From Rudaea sp. (GTDB lineage Bacteria > Pseudomonadota > Gammaproteobacteria > Xanthomonadales > Rhodanobacteraceae), in contig JANWJJ010000098.1 of the NCBI GenBank assembly GCA_025451955.1, positions 1 to 60,398 on the forward strand: DNA of 60,398 nt, read 5' to 3'. This document shows positions 27,058 to 37,989 of this stretch, in pieces. The notes beneath the pieces were generated by a model. It was not told the origin of the DNA. It searched no databases and saw only the letters and a program-made list of their open reading frames with translations. Positions within the stretch are counted from its first letter, which is position 1. The number at the start of each line of letters is the position of its first letter. The position numbers and the translations under genes were made by a program.

Positions 27058-27134
27058 GGTCGGGGTAGAGGGATTCGAACTCTCGACGTCCAGCTCCCAA
27101 AGCTGGCGCTCTACCAGGCTGAGCTATACCCCGT
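27058..27134 (-). tRNA. tRNA-Pro (anticodon UGG)
   Basis: The acceptor CGGGGTA pairs with TACCCCG, beginning with the C1-G72 pair typical of bacterial tRNA-Pro. The anticodon loop TTTGGGA lies in CCAGC/GCTGG. CCA is encoded. Confidence 0.93.
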
Positions 27135-27240
27135 CGCATCCGGCACAAACTACCGGAACGCACAAAAATACCACGACCCCGGCCTTGATGGCGCCGATCC
27201 GTCGTGCCGACGATTCGCCTCCTTCCGAAGCGACTTCCGT

Positions 27241-27267
27241 AAATAAAATAGGGTGCCGAAGCACCCT
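27241..27267 (-). terminator. Intrinsic terminator inside the tRNA cluster
   Basis: On the minus strand AGGGTGC-TTCG-GCACCCT is followed by ATTTTATTT, 10 bp after the tRNA-Arg(ACG) 3' end. It would separate a tRNA-Ser/tRNA-Arg(ACG) transcript from the five tRNAs downstream. Confidence 0.75.
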
Positions 27268-27276
27268 TCGCAAATC

Positions 27277-27353
27277 TGGCGCGCCCGGAGAGATTCGAAC
27301 TCCCGACCACCAAGTTCGTAGCCTGGTACTCTATCCAGCTGAGCTACGGGCGC
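27277..27353 (-). tRNA. tRNA-Arg (anticodon ACG)
   Basis: The acceptor GCGCCCG pairs fully with CGGGCGC; discriminator G and CCA are encoded. The anticodon loop is CTACGAA between CCAGG and CTTGG. The first anticodon base would be edited to inosine. Confidence 0.93.
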
Positions 27354-27405
27354 GAAGAAGCGGAATTATTCCGTTGGAATCGACTTTCGTCAACCCCAGA
27401 AAATC

Positions 27406-27498
27406 TGGCGGAGAGGGAGGGATTCGAACCCTCGATAGAGTTTTTGACCCTATACTCCCTTAGCAGGGGAGCCCCTTCGGCCTCTCGGGCACCTCTCC
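27406..27498 (-). tRNA. tRNA-Ser (anticodon GCU)
   Basis: This 93-nt class II tRNA has acceptor GGAGAGG/CCTCTCC, anticodon loop CTGCTAA in CTCCC/GGGAG, a long variable arm (TATAGGGTCAAAAACTCTA), discriminator G and encoded CCA. It is the first tRNA of the cluster. Confidence 0.94.
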
Positions 27499-27557
27499 GG
27501 TTCACCCGCGAACTTCAGCATCGGAAACTTGCGCCACCGAACTGTTCGCGGGCGCGC

Positions 27558-27586
27558 AGGATACCGAGTCGGGCGGCGCGGGTAAA
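27558..27586 (-). promoter_or_regulatory. Candidate promoter for the tRNA-Ser/tRNA-Arg transcript
   Basis: On the minus strand TTTACC (27586 to 27581) and TATCCT (27563 to 27558) are separated by 17 bp, and the -10 lies about 60 bp before tRNA-Ser. The match is moderate. Confidence 0.4.
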
Positions 27587-27621
27587 GCGCAACGTCATTC
27601 AGCAAGCACGACAAGCGCCGC

Positions 27622-27828
27622 TCAAGACGCCGCGGCAGGTGGCGTTTCCCCGCCTGGTATCTCGTGTTCACGCTTGATGCGCTGATAGATTTCCTCGCGA
27701 TGCACGGCAACGTCTTTCGGCGCGTTGATTCCAATTCGCACCTGATTGCCCTTGACCCCCAGTACCGTCACGCTTACTGCGTCGCCTATCATCAGGGTCT
27801 CACCCACCCGACGCGTCAAAATCAGCAT
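27622..27828 (-). CDS. csrA: Carbon storage regulator CsrA
   Basis: CsrA binds GGA-containing hairpins in mRNAs to control translation and stability. The 68-residue protein begins [20 protein letters not shown] and includes [20 protein letters not shown] and REEIYQRI, matching the family closely. The start at 27828 has an AGGAGAATTAG ribosome site; the longer frame is not used. It lies 289 bp downstream of alaS, the common arrangement. I see no clear gene or hairpin in that gap. Confidence 0.96.
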   Translation of the reverse strand: MLILTRRVGETLMIGDAVSVTVLGVKGNQVRIGINAPKDVAVHREEIYQRIKREHEIPGGETPPAAAS

Positions 27829-28117
27829 ACTAATTCTCCTAACGGCGTTGCGTTCTCGTCTGTCCGGACGAACACCCCTGGCGATGCCGACTGCCAACGC
27901 ACTTTACAGTCATATCCAAATCGCGAGTGACCGGCATCGTGCCAATTCGGCATCCATCGAGTTTGCGGGACTCAGAAACTTTCTTATTGAAATTCGACCG
28001 TCGCAAATCCTTTCGCAACCAGCCACGGCAACCCGGGATACTAGCCCAGCCCCCTACCCCACGCAATCCGGCGCGCCTACGTTTGCACGATCCGCGCTTG
28101 GATGCGCATGACGAAAG

Positions 28118-30796
28118 TCACCCCAGGCGAGCAGCAACCCATGCCGGCACGGCGTCGAGCGCGGTGGCGAGCAGCGGTGAATCCTCGCCACCACCCTGCG
28201 CCATATCTGGGCGACCACCGCCCTTGCCGCCGATTTGACCGGCGACATGCGCGACAAGTTCGCCGGCCTTGATCCTGCCCAGCGCCTTGCCGTGGACGCC
28301 GGCGACGAGCGCGACCTTGCCGTCGCTGCCACTCGCCAGCAGGATTACGCAATCGCCCAGCTTCTGCTTGAACTGATCGATGCTGTCGCGCAAAGTCTTT
28401 GCATCGGCACCATCCAGCCGCGCCGCGATCACCTTGATGCCGTGCACATCTTGCGCATTCGCCGCCAGGTCAACACTGGCTGCACTCGCGGCTTTTGCCT
28501 TCAGCGAGTCCAGTTCACGTTCCAGTTTCTTCTGCCGATCGAACAGCTGGCGCAATTTTTCCACGACGTCGCCACTGCTCGCGGAAAGCAGATGTGCAAC
28601 TTCGTCCAGCCGCGCCTCTTCAGTCTTCACGTATTCCAGCGCGCCCGCGCCGGTGACGGCTTCGATGCGGCGAATGCCTGCGGCGACACCGCTCTCGGCG
28701 ACGATCTTGAACAGGCCGATATCCCCAGTGCGACCGACATGCGTGCCGCCGCATAGTTCGGTCGAAAATTCGCCCATCTTCAGCACGCGCACATGATCGC
28801 CGTATTTTTCTCCGAACAGCGCCATCGCACCGAAATCGATCGCGTCCTTGTAGACCATCTCACGCACTTGCGCTTCGACATTGCGCCGCACTTCGGTGTT
28901 GACGATATCTTCGATCTGCTGCAACTCCGCTGGCGTCACCGGAGCAAAGTGCGAAAAGTCGAAACGCAGCCGATCCGGTGCGACCAGCGAACCCTTCTGC
29001 ATGACATGTTCGCCGAGCAGCGCGCGCAGCGCCGCATGCAGCAGATGCGTTGCCGAATGATTGAGTACGGTCGCGCCACGCCGCGCTGCATCGACCGAAC
29101 CGTGCAGGGCTGCGCCGACGCGCAACGATTTGCCCTGCCAGCGACCGACATGGCCGTGGAACGCTCCCGCGAGCTTTATCGTGTCGGTCACCGTGAACTG
29201 GCCATCAGCGCCGCTCAACTCGCCGGTATCGCCCACTTGACCACCGGATTCCGCATAAAACGGTGTCGCATCGAGGATCAACATCGCTTCGTCGCCATCG
29301 CCGATTTCATCAGCACTGCGACCGTCGCGGACCATGCCGAGGATATTCAGTCCATCGGCATCCAGTGCGCCGTAGCCAAGGAATTGCGTCGGCGTCAAAC
29401 GCTGGACCAAATCGGCAGACAAGGAAGCTTTGGTCTCGAACTGACTTGCGCCGCGCGCGCGTTCGCGCTGCTCGTTCATGGCTTTATCGAAGCCTTGCAT
29501 ATCGACCGTCAAGCCGCGCTCGCGGGCAATATCTGCGGTCAAGTCGACAGGAAAACCAAAAGTGTCATAGAGACGAAACGCATCAGTACCCGAAATCTCT
29601 CGCTTCTTTACGTGACCTATGGTCGGAGTACCAAAGACCGATGTATCGCCGAGGCTTGTGACAGCAATCTCGAACACCTTCATACCGTTTTCGAGCGTTT
29701 CACCAAACCTTTCTTCCTCCGCCTGCAATGTCTTTTCTACAACGCCACGTTTTGCTGCAAGCTCGGGATAAGCCTTGCCCATCTCCTCGACCAGTGTCTC
29801 AACCAGTTTGTAGAAGAACGGCTGCTTCTGACCCAGCATGTAGCCATGTCGCAAAGCGCGACGAATAATCCGGCGAAGGACATAACCGCGACCTTCGTTC
29901 GACGGCAGCACGCCATCGACGATCAGAAAACTGCAAGCGCGGATGTGGTCGGCGATCACTCGCAGCGATTTGTTTTCCAGATCCTGCGTGTTCGTGAGCT
30001 TCGCCGCGACCTTGATCAGATGCTGGAACAGATCGATCTCGTAATTGGAATGCACGTGCTGCAATACTGCGGCCAAGCGTTCCAGACCCATGCCGGTATC
30101 GACGCAAGGTGCAGGCAGCGGACTCAGCGTGCCGTCGGCGGCACGATCGAACTGCATGAACACGAGATTCCAGATTTCGATGAAGCGGTCGCCGTCCTCG
30201 TCTGGTGATCCTGGCGGTCCGCCCGGAATTTCCGCGCCATGATCGTAAAAAATCTCGGTACACGGTCCGCACGGCCCGGTGTCGGCCATCTGCCAGAAAT
30301 TGTCGGAGGCGTACGGCGCGCCCTTGTTGTCGCCAATGCGCACGATGCGTTCGGCGGGCAGGCCGATTTCCTTGTGCCACAGATCGTAGGCTTCGTCGTC
30401 GTTGTGGTAGACCGTGACCAATAGACGCTCTTTCGGCAACTTGAATACATCGACGAGCAATTCCCAAGCCCAAAGAATCGCCTCGCGCTTGAAATAATCG
30501 CCGAACGACCAGTTGCCGAGCATCTCGAAAAACGTGTGATGCCGCGCCGTGTAACCGACCGAATCCAGATCGTTGTGCTTGCCGCCGGCACGCAGGCAGC
30601 GCTGCACGTCGGCCGCGCGCACGTAGGGTAGTTTTTCGCTGCCGAGAAACACGTTCTTGAACTGCACCATGCCGGAATTGGTGAACAGCAAGGTCGGATC
30701 GTTGCCCGGCACGAGCGGCGCAGACGGCACGATGGTATGGCCCTTGGCCTTGAAGAAATCGAGAAAGGTCTGACGGATTTCGGCGCTGGTTTTCAT
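28118..30796 (-). CDS. alaS: Alanyl-tRNA synthetase
   Basis: AlaS charges tRNA-Ala and edits mis-charged serine or glycine. The 892-residue protein has the class II core ([33 protein letters not shown]), the editing-site zinc ligands ([11 protein letters not shown] and [11 protein letters not shown]) and the C-terminal C-Ala domain ending in [15 protein letters not shown]. Length and order are normal. It is downstream of recX across a 119-bp gap holding two inverted-repeat hairpins. Confidence 0.97.
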   Translation of the reverse strand: MKTSAEIRQTFLDFFKAKGHTIVPSAPLVPGNDPTLLFTNSGMVQFKNVFLGSEKLPYVRAADVQRCLRAGGKHNDLDSVGYTARHHTFFEMLGNWSFGDYFKREAILWAWELLVDVFKLPKERLLVTVYHNDDEAYDLWHKEIGLPAERIVRIGDNKGAPYASDNFWQMADTGPCGPCTEIFYDHGAEIPGGPPGSPDEDGDRFIEIWNLVFMQFDRAADGTLSPLPAPCVDTGMGLERLAAVLQHVHSNYEIDLFQHLIKVAAKLTNTQDLENKSLRVIADHIRACSFLIVDGVLPSNEGRGYVLRRIIRRALRHGYMLGQKQPFFYKLVETLVEEMGKAYPELAAKRGVVEKTLQAEEERFGETLENGMKVFEIAVTSLGDTSVFGTPTIGHVKKREISGTDAFRLYDTFGFPVDLTADIARERGLTVDMQGFDKAMNEQRERARGASQFETKASLSADLVQRLTPTQFLGYGALDADGLNILGMVRDGRSADEIGDGDEAMLILDATPFYAESGGQVGDTGELSGADGQFTVTDTIKLAGAFHGHVGRWQGKSLRVGAALHGSVDAARRGATVLNHSATHLLHAALRALLGEHVMQKGSLVAPDRLRFDFSHFAPVTPAELQQIEDIVNTEVRRNVEAQVREMVYKDAIDFGAMALFGEKYGDHVRVLKMGEFSTELCGGTHVGRTGDIGLFKIVAESGVAAGIRRIEAVTGAGALEYVKTEEARLDEVAHLLSASSGDVVEKLRQLFDRQKKLERELDSLKAKAASAASVDLAANAQDVHGIKVIAARLDGADAKTLRDSIDQFKQKLGDCVILLASGSDGKVALVAGVHGKALGRIKAGELVAHVAGQIGGKGGGRPDMAQGGGEDSPLLATALDAVPAWVAARLG

Positions 30797-30830
30797 CGAG
30801 TCTGATCAACAAGGAATGCAAACGGTAAGT

Positions 30831-30908
30831 AACCCGGACAAGGCGCCCGGCGCCGCATCCGGGGGTTATTTTTTCGGTTGTCCGGATGCGCTGCGCTTAT
30901 CCGGGCTA
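30831..30908. repeat. REP-like pair of inverted hairpins between recX and alaS
   Basis: The first hairpin (30831-30867) has arms AACCCGGA and TCCGGGGGTT around a GGCGCCCGGCGCC core. The second (30880-30908) reads TCCGGATGCGCTGCGCTTAT then CCGGG. The GCATCCGGG core of the first and CCGGATGCG of the second are in opposite orientation, as in paired REP elements. A T run follows the first hairpin only on the top strand, so it is not a clear terminator for recX. Confidence 0.6.
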
Positions 30909-30915
30909 CGACGGC

Positions 30916-31395
30916 TTAGTCCGAATCGTCTAGACTTTCCGTGCGCGTGATATTGCTTACTGTGGCGGCATCGAAGCCGCGACGCAAGAGGAAGGCGGCA
31001 CGTTTGGCGCGCTCAGCGAAATCCGCTGCCGGTTTGCTGCCGTAGCGACGGCGCAATTGGCCGCGGATCAGGGCCGGCCAATCCGGCTCCGCAGCCTCGA
31101 TCAACTCGCGCGCTTTTTCTTCGTCGATACCATGCGTGCGCAGCTCAGCGATGATCCAGCGTGGACCGTAGCCGCCTTCGATGCGCGAACGCACCAGCAT
31201 CTCGCCGAAGCGCGCGTCGTTCTGGAAATCCTTCGATTGCAGGCGTTCCAGTGTTGCGGCATTGACGTCGGTGTCAAAACCACGGCGCGCGAGTTTCGAT
31301 TTCAATTCGCGCGCTGAATGCTCGCGACGCGCCAGCAGGGCGATCGCCTTTTCGTAGGCGTCGCCCGGGGTTTTATCGCCTGGCTTGCGCGCCAT
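30916..31395 (-). CDS. recX: RecA regulator RecX
   Basis: RecX binds RecA filaments and limits their activity. The 159-residue basic protein has the family's helical repeats: YEKAIALLARREHSARELKS, LARRGFD, FQNDARFGEMLVRSRIEGGY, GPRWIIAELRTHGI and a C-terminal AFLLRRGFDAATVSNIT. It lies 20 bp after the recA stop on the same strand, so it is made by partial read-through of the recA transcript. Confidence 0.94.
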   Translation of the reverse strand: MARKPGDKTPGDAYEKAIALLARREHSARELKSKLARRGFDTDVNAATLERLQSKDFQNDARFGEMLVRSRIEGGYGPRWIIAELRTHGIDEEKARELIEAAEPDWPALIRGQLRRRYGSKPAADFAERAKRAAFLLRRGFDAATVSNITRTESLDDSD

Positions 31396-31415
31396 GACGC
31401 GGCGCTACGCCTTGC

Positions 31416-32453
31416 TCAAGCTTCTGCGAGTTCGGTCGCGACGATCGGCTTGGCAGCCTTGACGGTACTCAACGCGACGCGCAGCTTATCTTCGATTTCC
31501 TTGGCTATGGCAGGATTTTCCTTGAGGTACTGGCGCGCATTGTCCTTACCCTGGCCGATGCGTTCGCCGCCGTAGCTGTACCAGGCGCCCGACTTGTCGA
31601 CAATCTTGTTGTCGCTGCCCATGTCGATCAATTCGCCTTCGCGCGAAATGCCTTCGCCGTAAAGAATTTCCGTGATGACCTGCTTGAACGGCGGCGCCAG
31701 CTTGTTCTTGACCACCTTGATGCGGGTCTGGTTGCCGACGACTTCATCGCCCTTCTTCACTGCGCCGATGCGGCGAATGTCCAGACGCACCGAGGCGTAA
31801 AACTTCAGCGCATTGCCGCCTGTGGTGACTTCCGGACTCTGGCCCGGCATCATGATGCCGATCTTCATGCGCAACTGATTGATGAAGATGACCATCGTCC
31901 CGGACCGGCTGATATTGCCGGTGAGCTTGCGCAGCGCCTGCGACATCAGACGTGCCTGCAAACCGGGCAATTGATCGCCCATCTCGCCTTCGATTTCAGC
32001 ACGCGGCGTCAGTGCGGCGACCGAGTCGATCACCACGACATCAACCGACGCCGAACGCACTAGCATGTCGGCGATTTCCAGCGCCTGCTCACCGGTATCC
32101 GGCTGCGAAACCAGCAGATCCTCGACATTCACGCCGAGTTTTTCCGCGTAGATCGGATCGAGTGCGTGTTCGGCATCGATGAAGGCGCAAGCACCGCCAA
32201 GTTTTTGCGCCTGCGCGATCACGTGCAAGGTCAACGTGGTCTTGCCCGAGGATTCCGGCCCGTAGATTTCGACAACGCGACCGCGCGGCAGACCACCGAT
32301 ACCGAGAGCGATATCCAGCGCCAGCGAACCGGTCGGGATCGAATCGATCGTATCGGACGTGCGGTCGCCCATGCGCATCACAGCGCCCTTGCCGAACTGT
32401 TTCTCGATCTGGCCCAATGCGGCGGAGAGCGCCTTGCGCTTGTTATCATCCAT
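31416..32453 (-). CDS. recA: Recombinase RecA
   Basis: RecA forms filaments on single-stranded DNA for strand exchange and SOS induction. The 345-residue protein has Walker A (GPESSGKTT), the family signature [17 protein letters not shown]-binding loops and the C-terminal domain. The ATG at 32453 has a GAGGA site and begins [21 protein letters not shown] looked for a LexA operator in the 132 bp upstream and saw none matching a CTG-N10-CAG or TTAGTA-type pattern. Confidence 0.98.
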   Translation of the reverse strand: MDDNKRKALSAALGQIEKQFGKGAVMRMGDRTSDTIDSIPTGSLALDIALGIGGLPRGRVVEIYGPESSGKTTLTLHVIAQAQKLGGACAFIDAEHALDPIYAEKLGVNVEDLLVSQPDTGEQALEIADMLVRSASVDVVVIDSVAALTPRAEIEGEMGDQLPGLQARLMSQALRKLTGNISRSGTMVIFINQLRMKIGIMMPGQSPEVTTGGNALKFYASVRLDIRRIGAVKKGDEVVGNQTRIKVVKNKLAPPFKQVITEILYGEGISREGELIDMGSDNKIVDKSGAWYSYGGERIGQGKDNARQYLKENPAIAKEIEDKLRVALSTVKAAKPIVATELAEA

Positions 32454-32585
32454 TGCGAAATCCTCAAAGTCTGTGTGTGCGAGTCGGTGCAGACTGCGCT
32501 GTTGCCGTCTCACCGAATGCGACGCGGGTTATTGCAGCGGAATTATTTCACAGTGAGCACCGCCACGCATGGGTCAAATCGCCTG

Positions 32586-33095
32586 TCAACTTGTAAGAAT
32601 TTTCTGAACGCCGCGCAGCGCGGCCGCGACCGTCTGGCGCCGCACCGCCTCGCGATCGCCGTCGAAATGATACAGCTCGGTCTGTGCGTAGCCGCCGCGA
32701 CGCTTCCAGCCAATCCACACCGTGCCGACCGGCTTGCCCGGCGTGCCGCCGCTGGGACCGGCGACGCCGGTAACTGCCACCGCGACACTGGCACCAAAAC
32801 GCGCGAGCGCGCCGGATACCATCTCCAGCGCGGTTTCCTGGCTTACCGCGCCGGTGCGTTCCAGCGTCTGCGGCTGCACGCCGAGCAGCGACTCCTTGGC
32901 TTCGTAACTGTAGGCCACTACGCCGCACTCGAACCACACCGAACTGCCCGGAACATCCGTCAGCACCTTGGCGATCCAACCGCCGGTGCAGGATTCGGCG
33001 GCCACCAGCGTCGCACCACGCTGCGTGCAAATGCCGGCAATGGATTGAGCCAGACCGTGCAGTTCCCGATCATCGGCGATTTCGCTCTGCGACAT
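32586..33095 (-). CDS. pncC: Nicotinamide-nucleotide amidase (CinA C-terminal domain family)
   Basis: PncC deamidates NMN to NaMN in the pyridine nucleotide salvage cycle. The 169-residue stand-alone domain has the signature [20 protein letters not shown] (catalytic Ser in ESCTGG) and [19 protein letters not shown]. The ATG at 33095 is chosen because GGAG lies 6 nt upstream. It precedes recA, a common linkage, and is divergent from mutS with 57 bp between starts. Confidence 0.93.
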   Translation of the reverse strand: MSQSEIADDRELHGLAQSIAGICTQRGATLVAAESCTGGWIAKVLTDVPGSSVWFECGVVAYSYEAKESLLGVQPQTLERTGAVSQETALEMVSGALARFGASVAVAVTGVAGPSGGTPGKPVGTVWIGWKRRGGYAQTELYHFDGDREAVRRQTVAAALRGVQKILTS

Positions 33096-33152
33096 GCAAC
33101 ACTCCACTACAATGGCTATACGCGCTATCGAATCTGTACTCTACCGCAAAGC

Positions 33153-35753
33153 ATGAATCGCGACGACCTCGCCCAGCATACTCCGCTGATGAAGCAATTC
33201 TTCGCCGCCAAGGCGGAGTATCCGGATACGCTCGTGTTTTTTCGCATGGGCGATTTCTACGAGCTGTTCTACGACGACGCGCGCAAGGCCGCACGCCTGC
33301 TCGACATCACCCTGACCCAGCGCGGCGCCTCGGCCGGCGCGCCGATCCCGATGGCTGGCGTACCGTATCACGCGGCCGAAGGTTACTTGGCAAAACTTAT
33401 CAAGCTCGGCGAATCGGTCGCCATCTGCGAGCAGATCGGCGATCCGGCACTGGCCAAGGGCCTGGTCGAGCGCAAGGTCGTGCGCGTGGTAACGCCGGGC
33501 ACGGTCACGGATGAAGCGCTGCTGGAAGAGCGCCGCGACAATCTGCTGCTGGCGATTGCGGGCGGCATGCAAAGTTACGGTCTGGCCTGGATCGATCTGG
33601 CCGGTGGACGTTTCCTGCTCAGCGAAGTCGCTGACGCCGAAGCGCTCGCCTCCGAACTGGCACGGCTCGCGCCGGCGGAAACACTCATCGCCGAGGACAT
33701 CGTCTGGCCGGCGTTCGTGGCCGAATTGCCAGGTTTGCGCAAACGCGCGCCTTGGCATTTCGATACGGAAACCGCACAAAGGCAACTTTGCCGCTTTTTC
33801 CACACGCACGACCTGTCCGGTTTTGGCTGCGAAGCCATGCCGCTGGCGATTGCGGCGGCGGGTGCGCTGCTCTGCTACGTCGAGGAAACGCAGAAATCCG
33901 CGCTGCCGCATCTGAGCGGTCTCGCCATCGAAAACGCGAGCGAAACGATCGCGCTCGATGCAGCGACGCGGCGCAATCTCGAACTCGATACGCATCCGAG
34001 CGGTCGCAGTGAACACACGTTGCTCGGCGTGCTGGATTCCACGATCACGCCAATGGGCGCACGCGCACTGCGGCGCTGGCTGCACCGACCACTGCGCGAC
34101 CATACGTCGCTGCGCCGACGCTATCAGGCCATCGACAGCCTGATCGAACAACACCGGTCCGAGGCCCTGCGCGACGTGTCGCGCGGCATTGGCGATCTCG
34201 AACGCATCCTCGCGCGTGTGGCGCTGCGCTCGGCGCGACCACGCGATCTGTCCACGCTGCGCGACGGGCTGCTTGCGGCGCCGCAACTACGTGACAGCAT
34301 CGCGGCTTGCGACAGCCCGCTGCTGCACGATCTGCTCGAACACCTCGGCGAACATGCCGGGACGGCACAACATCTCGCTGCCGCCATACTCGAGCAACCG
34401 CCTGCGCTGCTGCGCGATGGCGGCGTGATCCGCCCGGGCTTCGACGCGGAACTCGACGAGTTGCGCACGCTGTCGACAAATGCCAATCAGTTTCTGATCG
34501 ATCTGGAAGAACGCGAAAAAGCCGCGACCGGAATCGCGACGCTGAAAGTCGGCTACAACAGCGTGCACGGTTATTACATCGAGATTAGCAAGGGCCAGTC
34601 AAGCAAGGCGCCGGCAAGTTATACAAGACGACAAACGCTAAAAGGTGCAGAAAGATACATCACCGAGGAGCTCAAGTCGTTCGAGGACAAGGTGCTTTCC
34701 GCGCGTGAACGCGCACTGATGCGCGAACGCATGTTGTACGAAGCCCTGCTCGATTTTCTCGGTGCACGACTCGACCCGCTCAAGCGCGCCGCGGCTGCGA
34801 TCGCCGAACTCGATGTACTAGCCAATCTCGCCGAACGCGCCGATGCCTTGAACTGGAAGGCACCGCAGCTTGCCGATGACACGGGAATCTGCATCGTGCG
34901 CGGCCGCCATCCCGTGGTCGAGCAGGTGCGCAAGGATCCGTTTGAACCGAATGATCTGGCGCTTAATGACGCCCGCCGCATGCTGATCATCACTGGCCCG
35001 AACATGGGCGGCAAATCCACCTACATGCGTCAGTGCGCGCTGATCGTACTGCTTGCGCATATCGGCAGCTTCGTGCCGGCGGATGCGGCGAGTATCGGCC
35101 CGATCGACCGCATCTTCACCCGCATCGGCGCCGGCGACGATCTTTCGCGCGGGCAATCCACGTTCATGGTGGAAATGAGCGAAACCGCAAACATTCTCCA
35201 CAATGCAACAAAGTATAGCCTGGTGCTGATGGACGAAATAGGACGCGGCACGTCGACTTACGACGGTCTCGCGCTGGCGCAGGCATGCGCAATCCAACTC
35301 GCGACCCACAATCGCGCGTTCACCCTGTTCGCCACACACTATTTCGAGCTGACCGAACTCGCATCGCAATACGACGGCATCGCCAACGTGCATCTGGACG
35401 CCATCGAATACGGCGATGGGCTGGTGTTCATGCACGCGGTCAAGGAAGGTCCGGCCAACCGCAGTTTCGGCCTGCACGTTGCCGCGCTGGCGGGTGTGCC
35501 CAAGTCCGTGATCATGCAAGCGCAGCGTTACCTGCATGCGTTGGAGCGCAGTCACTCCCAATACGGCAGCACCCAACACGATCAGGTGCAGCGAGAGACA
35601 AACTCGCCGGCCTCGGAATCATCGCCGCAACTCGGCCTGTTCGCACCGCCGCGACCGTCAGCCGTCGAAGCCGCCCTGGACGCACTCGATCCGGATGCGA
35701 TGACGCCGAAAGAGGCCTTGGATGCCCTATATCGGCTCAAACGTCAGTTGTAA
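33153..35753 (+). CDS. mutS: DNA mismatch repair protein MutS
   Basis: MutS recognises mismatches and starts repair with MutL. The 866-residue protein has the mismatch-binding FYELF motif (about residue 36), the connector and lever domains, Walker A ([13 protein letters not shown]), Walker B ([16 protein letters not shown]) and the C-terminal extension. The ATG at 33153 gives the normal N-terminus ([20 protein letters not shown]); the frame stays open upstream to 32166 but that part is antisense to pncC and recA. A TACAAT lies about 40 bp upstream. Confidence 0.97.
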   Translation: MNRDDLAQHTPLMKQFFAAKAEYPDTLVFFRMGDFYELFYDDARKAARLLDITLTQRGASAGAPIPMAGVPYHAAEGYLAKLIKLGESVAICEQIGDPALAKGLVERKVVRVVTPGTVTDEALLEERRDNLLLAIAGGMQSYGLAWIDLAGGRFLLSEVADAEALASELARLAPAETLIAEDIVWPAFVAELPGLRKRAPWHFDTETAQRQLCRFFHTHDLSGFGCEAMPLAIAAAGALLCYVEETQKSALPHLSGLAIENASETIALDAATRRNLELDTHPSGRSEHTLLGVLDSTITPMGARALRRWLHRPLRDHTSLRRRYQAIDSLIEQHRSEALRDVSRGIGDLERILARVALRSARPRDLSTLRDGLLAAPQLRDSIAACDSPLLHDLLEHLGEHAGTAQHLAAAILEQPPALLRDGGVIRPGFDAELDELRTLSTNANQFLIDLEEREKAATGIATLKVGYNSVHGYYIEISKGQSSKAPASYTRRQTLKGAERYITEELKSFEDKVLSARERALMRERMLYEALLDFLGARLDPLKRAAAAIAELDVLANLAERADALNWKAPQLADDTGICIVRGRHPVVEQVRKDPFEPNDLALNDARRMLIITGPNMGGKSTYMRQCALIVLLAHIGSFVPADAASIGPIDRIFTRIGAGDDLSRGQSTFMVEMSETANILHNATKYSLVLMDEIGRGTSTYDGLALAQACAIQLATHNRAFTLFATHYFELTELASQYDGIANVHLDAIEYGDGLVFMHAVKEGPANRSFGLHVAALAGVPKSVIMQAQRYLHALERSHSQYGSTQHDQVQRETNSPASESSPQLGLFAPPRPSAVEAALDALDPDAMTPKEALDALYRLKRQL

Positions 35754-35763
35754 CGCAGACGGA

Positions 35764-37986
35764 TCAGGCCCGCGGCTGTACCGATTGCAGAAACTCCGCG
35801 AACGCGATCACGGCGGTATCGTCGTCGAACAGCGCGGGTTTGCGTGCGAGGATTCGGTTGCGCAGCTCGCTGCAATGCCCTGGATCGCGAATCAAGGCGG
35901 CCGCCTTGGCGACGTAATCGTCTTCGTCTTGCGCGATCAATTCCTCGATATCCAAGATCCGCAGCATGCCCGACGTCTGCCTGCCGCGCGCCATCGCGCC
36001 TTCCCAAGCCAGCACCGGCGTGCCGACACTGAATGCATCGAGACTGGTACCGCCGCCGGAGAATCCGGGCGAATCCAGCACGAACGGCGCACGCGCCACA
36101 CCGGCCAGATAATCCGGATGCGTTCGCACCGGCAGAAATAGCAGATGTTTTTCCGGATCGAGGCCATGCGCCTTGAACGTCGCACCGATGCGTTCGCGGA
36201 AGCGACGCATCAGCGGCGGATTGCGGGTGAAAAATCCGATTCGCGCGCCGGTTTCGGCGGCGATCCGCGCCAGGGCACGATCGTAGGAAGGAATCAGCTT
36301 GATAAAATTTTGTAAACAAAGCAACAAAGGTACATTTGTCGCCTGTTCGTCGAACCAGGCGCCGTTGCCCGGCGCCGGCGGTGGCAATGGCCGCGTGCCG
36401 AGTCCGGGCAGGCGCACCAACCGTTCGCGATAATGTTGGTCGCCATTGGCCGGTTCCAGTGCATCGCTGCTGAGAAAATAATCGATATTCGCAAGACCGC
36501 TGGTCGCCGGATGGCCATACAGCACGCATTGCACCGGCGCCAGGCGCAGGGCGGCGAGCGCCTGATGGTGCGGATCCATGCCGATTTCCGGATACACCAG
36601 CACATCGAGTTGGGCGCGGCGGATGTCGCGCGCAACCGCCAAGGCATCGCCCTGCGTCTGCACGAAGGCATCGACCTTCGCGGCGATGAAATCCGTACTC
36701 GCATCGTGCGTGCCGCCGGCGTACCAAACCTTGACTTCGAAGCGTTGCGAATCGAACCCGCTAAGCAGCGCGGTGAAATAACGCGAAACCGTATGCTGCA
36801 TCAGATGATTGCTGACGATGCCGACTCGAATGCGCCCGCCATGCGCGTGCGGTACCCAATTACACTTTTCCACAAGTTCCGGCGCGGCGCGCGCCATGAT
36901 GCGCGTGACCAGATCGCCGAAACGGCATTGCAGCGCGGTGTTGTCGCACGCCTGATATTGCAGATAGAACGGCGCGACGCTGACCACCGCCTGCACGGCT
37001 TCGCGCAGCGATTGCGGCGTATCAAGGTCGAGGCCGGCATCGAGCTCATCCAATCCCGCGCTGAAGTACGCACGCGCCGCGTCGATCTGCGCGTCATCGC
37101 GATACAGCGCCGGCAGGCTGAGTGCACGCAGCCAGCGCACACGTTCGCCGCAACCCGGCAGCGTGCGCGCACCGGCAAACAGCGTTCGCGCTTCGTCGAT
37201 CGCGCCGGCTTCGCTCAAGGCCAAGCCGAGTTCCAGCGTTGTACCGGCATCGCCCGGGTCGAGTGCGAGCGCCTTGCGCAAGGTCTCGATGGAATTTTCC
37301 ACATCGTGCAGCAGCCGCTGTGCAACGCCCAGTGCTTTCCACCACAGCGCCCGCTCCGGCTCCAGCCCCACGGCTTTCCGGGCGAAGTGCAGCGCATCGA
37401 ATTGGCGGCCGAGATCGCTCAGCAACAAGGCAAGATTGCCGTTAGTCTGCGCGCGTTCCGGCGCCAGCCGTTGCGCAGTCTCCAGCAACGGCAAAGCATC
37501 GGAACGACGTCCGTGGCGACTCAGCAGGTTGGCCAGATTGATTGCCGCATCAACATGATTCGCACGCCACGCCAGAGCCTGGCGATACGCGCGTTCGGCT
37601 TCTCCCGGCGATCCGGCAGCCTCGAACGCGATGCCGAGATTGAACACCGCATCCACATAACCGTTGCGCACGGCCAACGCCGCGCGGAACGCCGCGATCG
37701 CCTCAGCGTGACGGCCAGCTTGGCGCAGCGCGACGCCGAGATTATTATGCGCCTCGGCGAATGCCGGACGCACTTTTATACATGTGCGCAAACTTTTTGC
37801 CGCCAGCGCAGGATTGTCCGACTGCAAGGCGGCGACGCCGAGCAGATGCCAGGCATCGGCATTGGTCGGATCGAGCTTCACCGCACGCTGGTAATGGCTC
37901 TGCGCCAGACCGATCTGTCCGGCACGATGCAGCAGCGTGCCTTTCTGCAATTGTTCCAGCGCCAGGCGTTTGTCGTCGACACTCAT
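35764..37986 (-). CDS. TPR protein with O-GlcNAc transferase (SPINDLY-like) catalytic domain
   Basis: The 740-residue cytoplasmic protein has about eight tetratricopeptide repeats (residues 1-280, e.g. AEAHNNLGVALRQAGRHAEA) followed by a two-part GT-B domain of the OGT/SPINDLY type (RIRVGIVSNHLMQHTVSRYF, LDVLVYPEIGMDPHHQALAA, APVQCVLYGHPATSGLANID, LDSPGFSGGGTSLDAFSVGT). Bacterial homologues glycosylate proteins, for example flagellar or translation factors; the target here is unknown. It is convergent with mutS (10-bp gap) and 3 bp after htpG, so possibly co-transcribed with it. Confidence 0.88.
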   Translation of the reverse strand: MSVDDKRLALEQLQKGTLLHRAGQIGLAQSHYQRAVKLDPTNADAWHLLGVAALQSDNPALAAKSLRTCIKVRPAFAEAHNNLGVALRQAGRHAEAIAAFRAALAVRNGYVDAVFNLGIAFEAAGSPGEAERAYRQALAWRANHVDAAINLANLLSRHGRRSDALPLLETAQRLAPERAQTNGNLALLLSDLGRQFDALHFARKAVGLEPERALWWKALGVAQRLLHDVENSIETLRKALALDPGDAGTTLELGLALSEAGAIDEARTLFAGARTLPGCGERVRWLRALSLPALYRDDAQIDAARAYFSAGLDELDAGLDLDTPQSLREAVQAVVSVAPFYLQYQACDNTALQCRFGDLVTRIMARAAPELVEKCNWVPHAHGGRIRVGIVSNHLMQHTVSRYFTALLSGFDSQRFEVKVWYAGGTHDASTDFIAAKVDAFVQTQGDALAVARDIRRAQLDVLVYPEIGMDPHHQALAALRLAPVQCVLYGHPATSGLANIDYFLSSDALEPANGDQHYRERLVRLPGLGTRPLPPPAPGNGAWFDEQATNVPLLLCLQNFIKLIPSYDRALARIAAETGARIGFFTRNPPLMRRFRERIGATFKAHGLDPEKHLLFLPVRTHPDYLAGVARAPFVLDSPGFSGGGTSLDAFSVGTPVLAWEGAMARGRQTSGMLRILDIEELIAQDEDDYVAKAAALIRDPGHCSELRNRILARKPALFDDDTAVIAFAEFLQSVQPRA

Positions 37987-37989
37987 CGA

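Noticed and set aside
32454-32585. LexA operator upstream of recA
   Set aside because: I scanned for CTG-N10-CAG and TTAGTA-type palindromes and found none; absence by eye does not exclude a diverged site.
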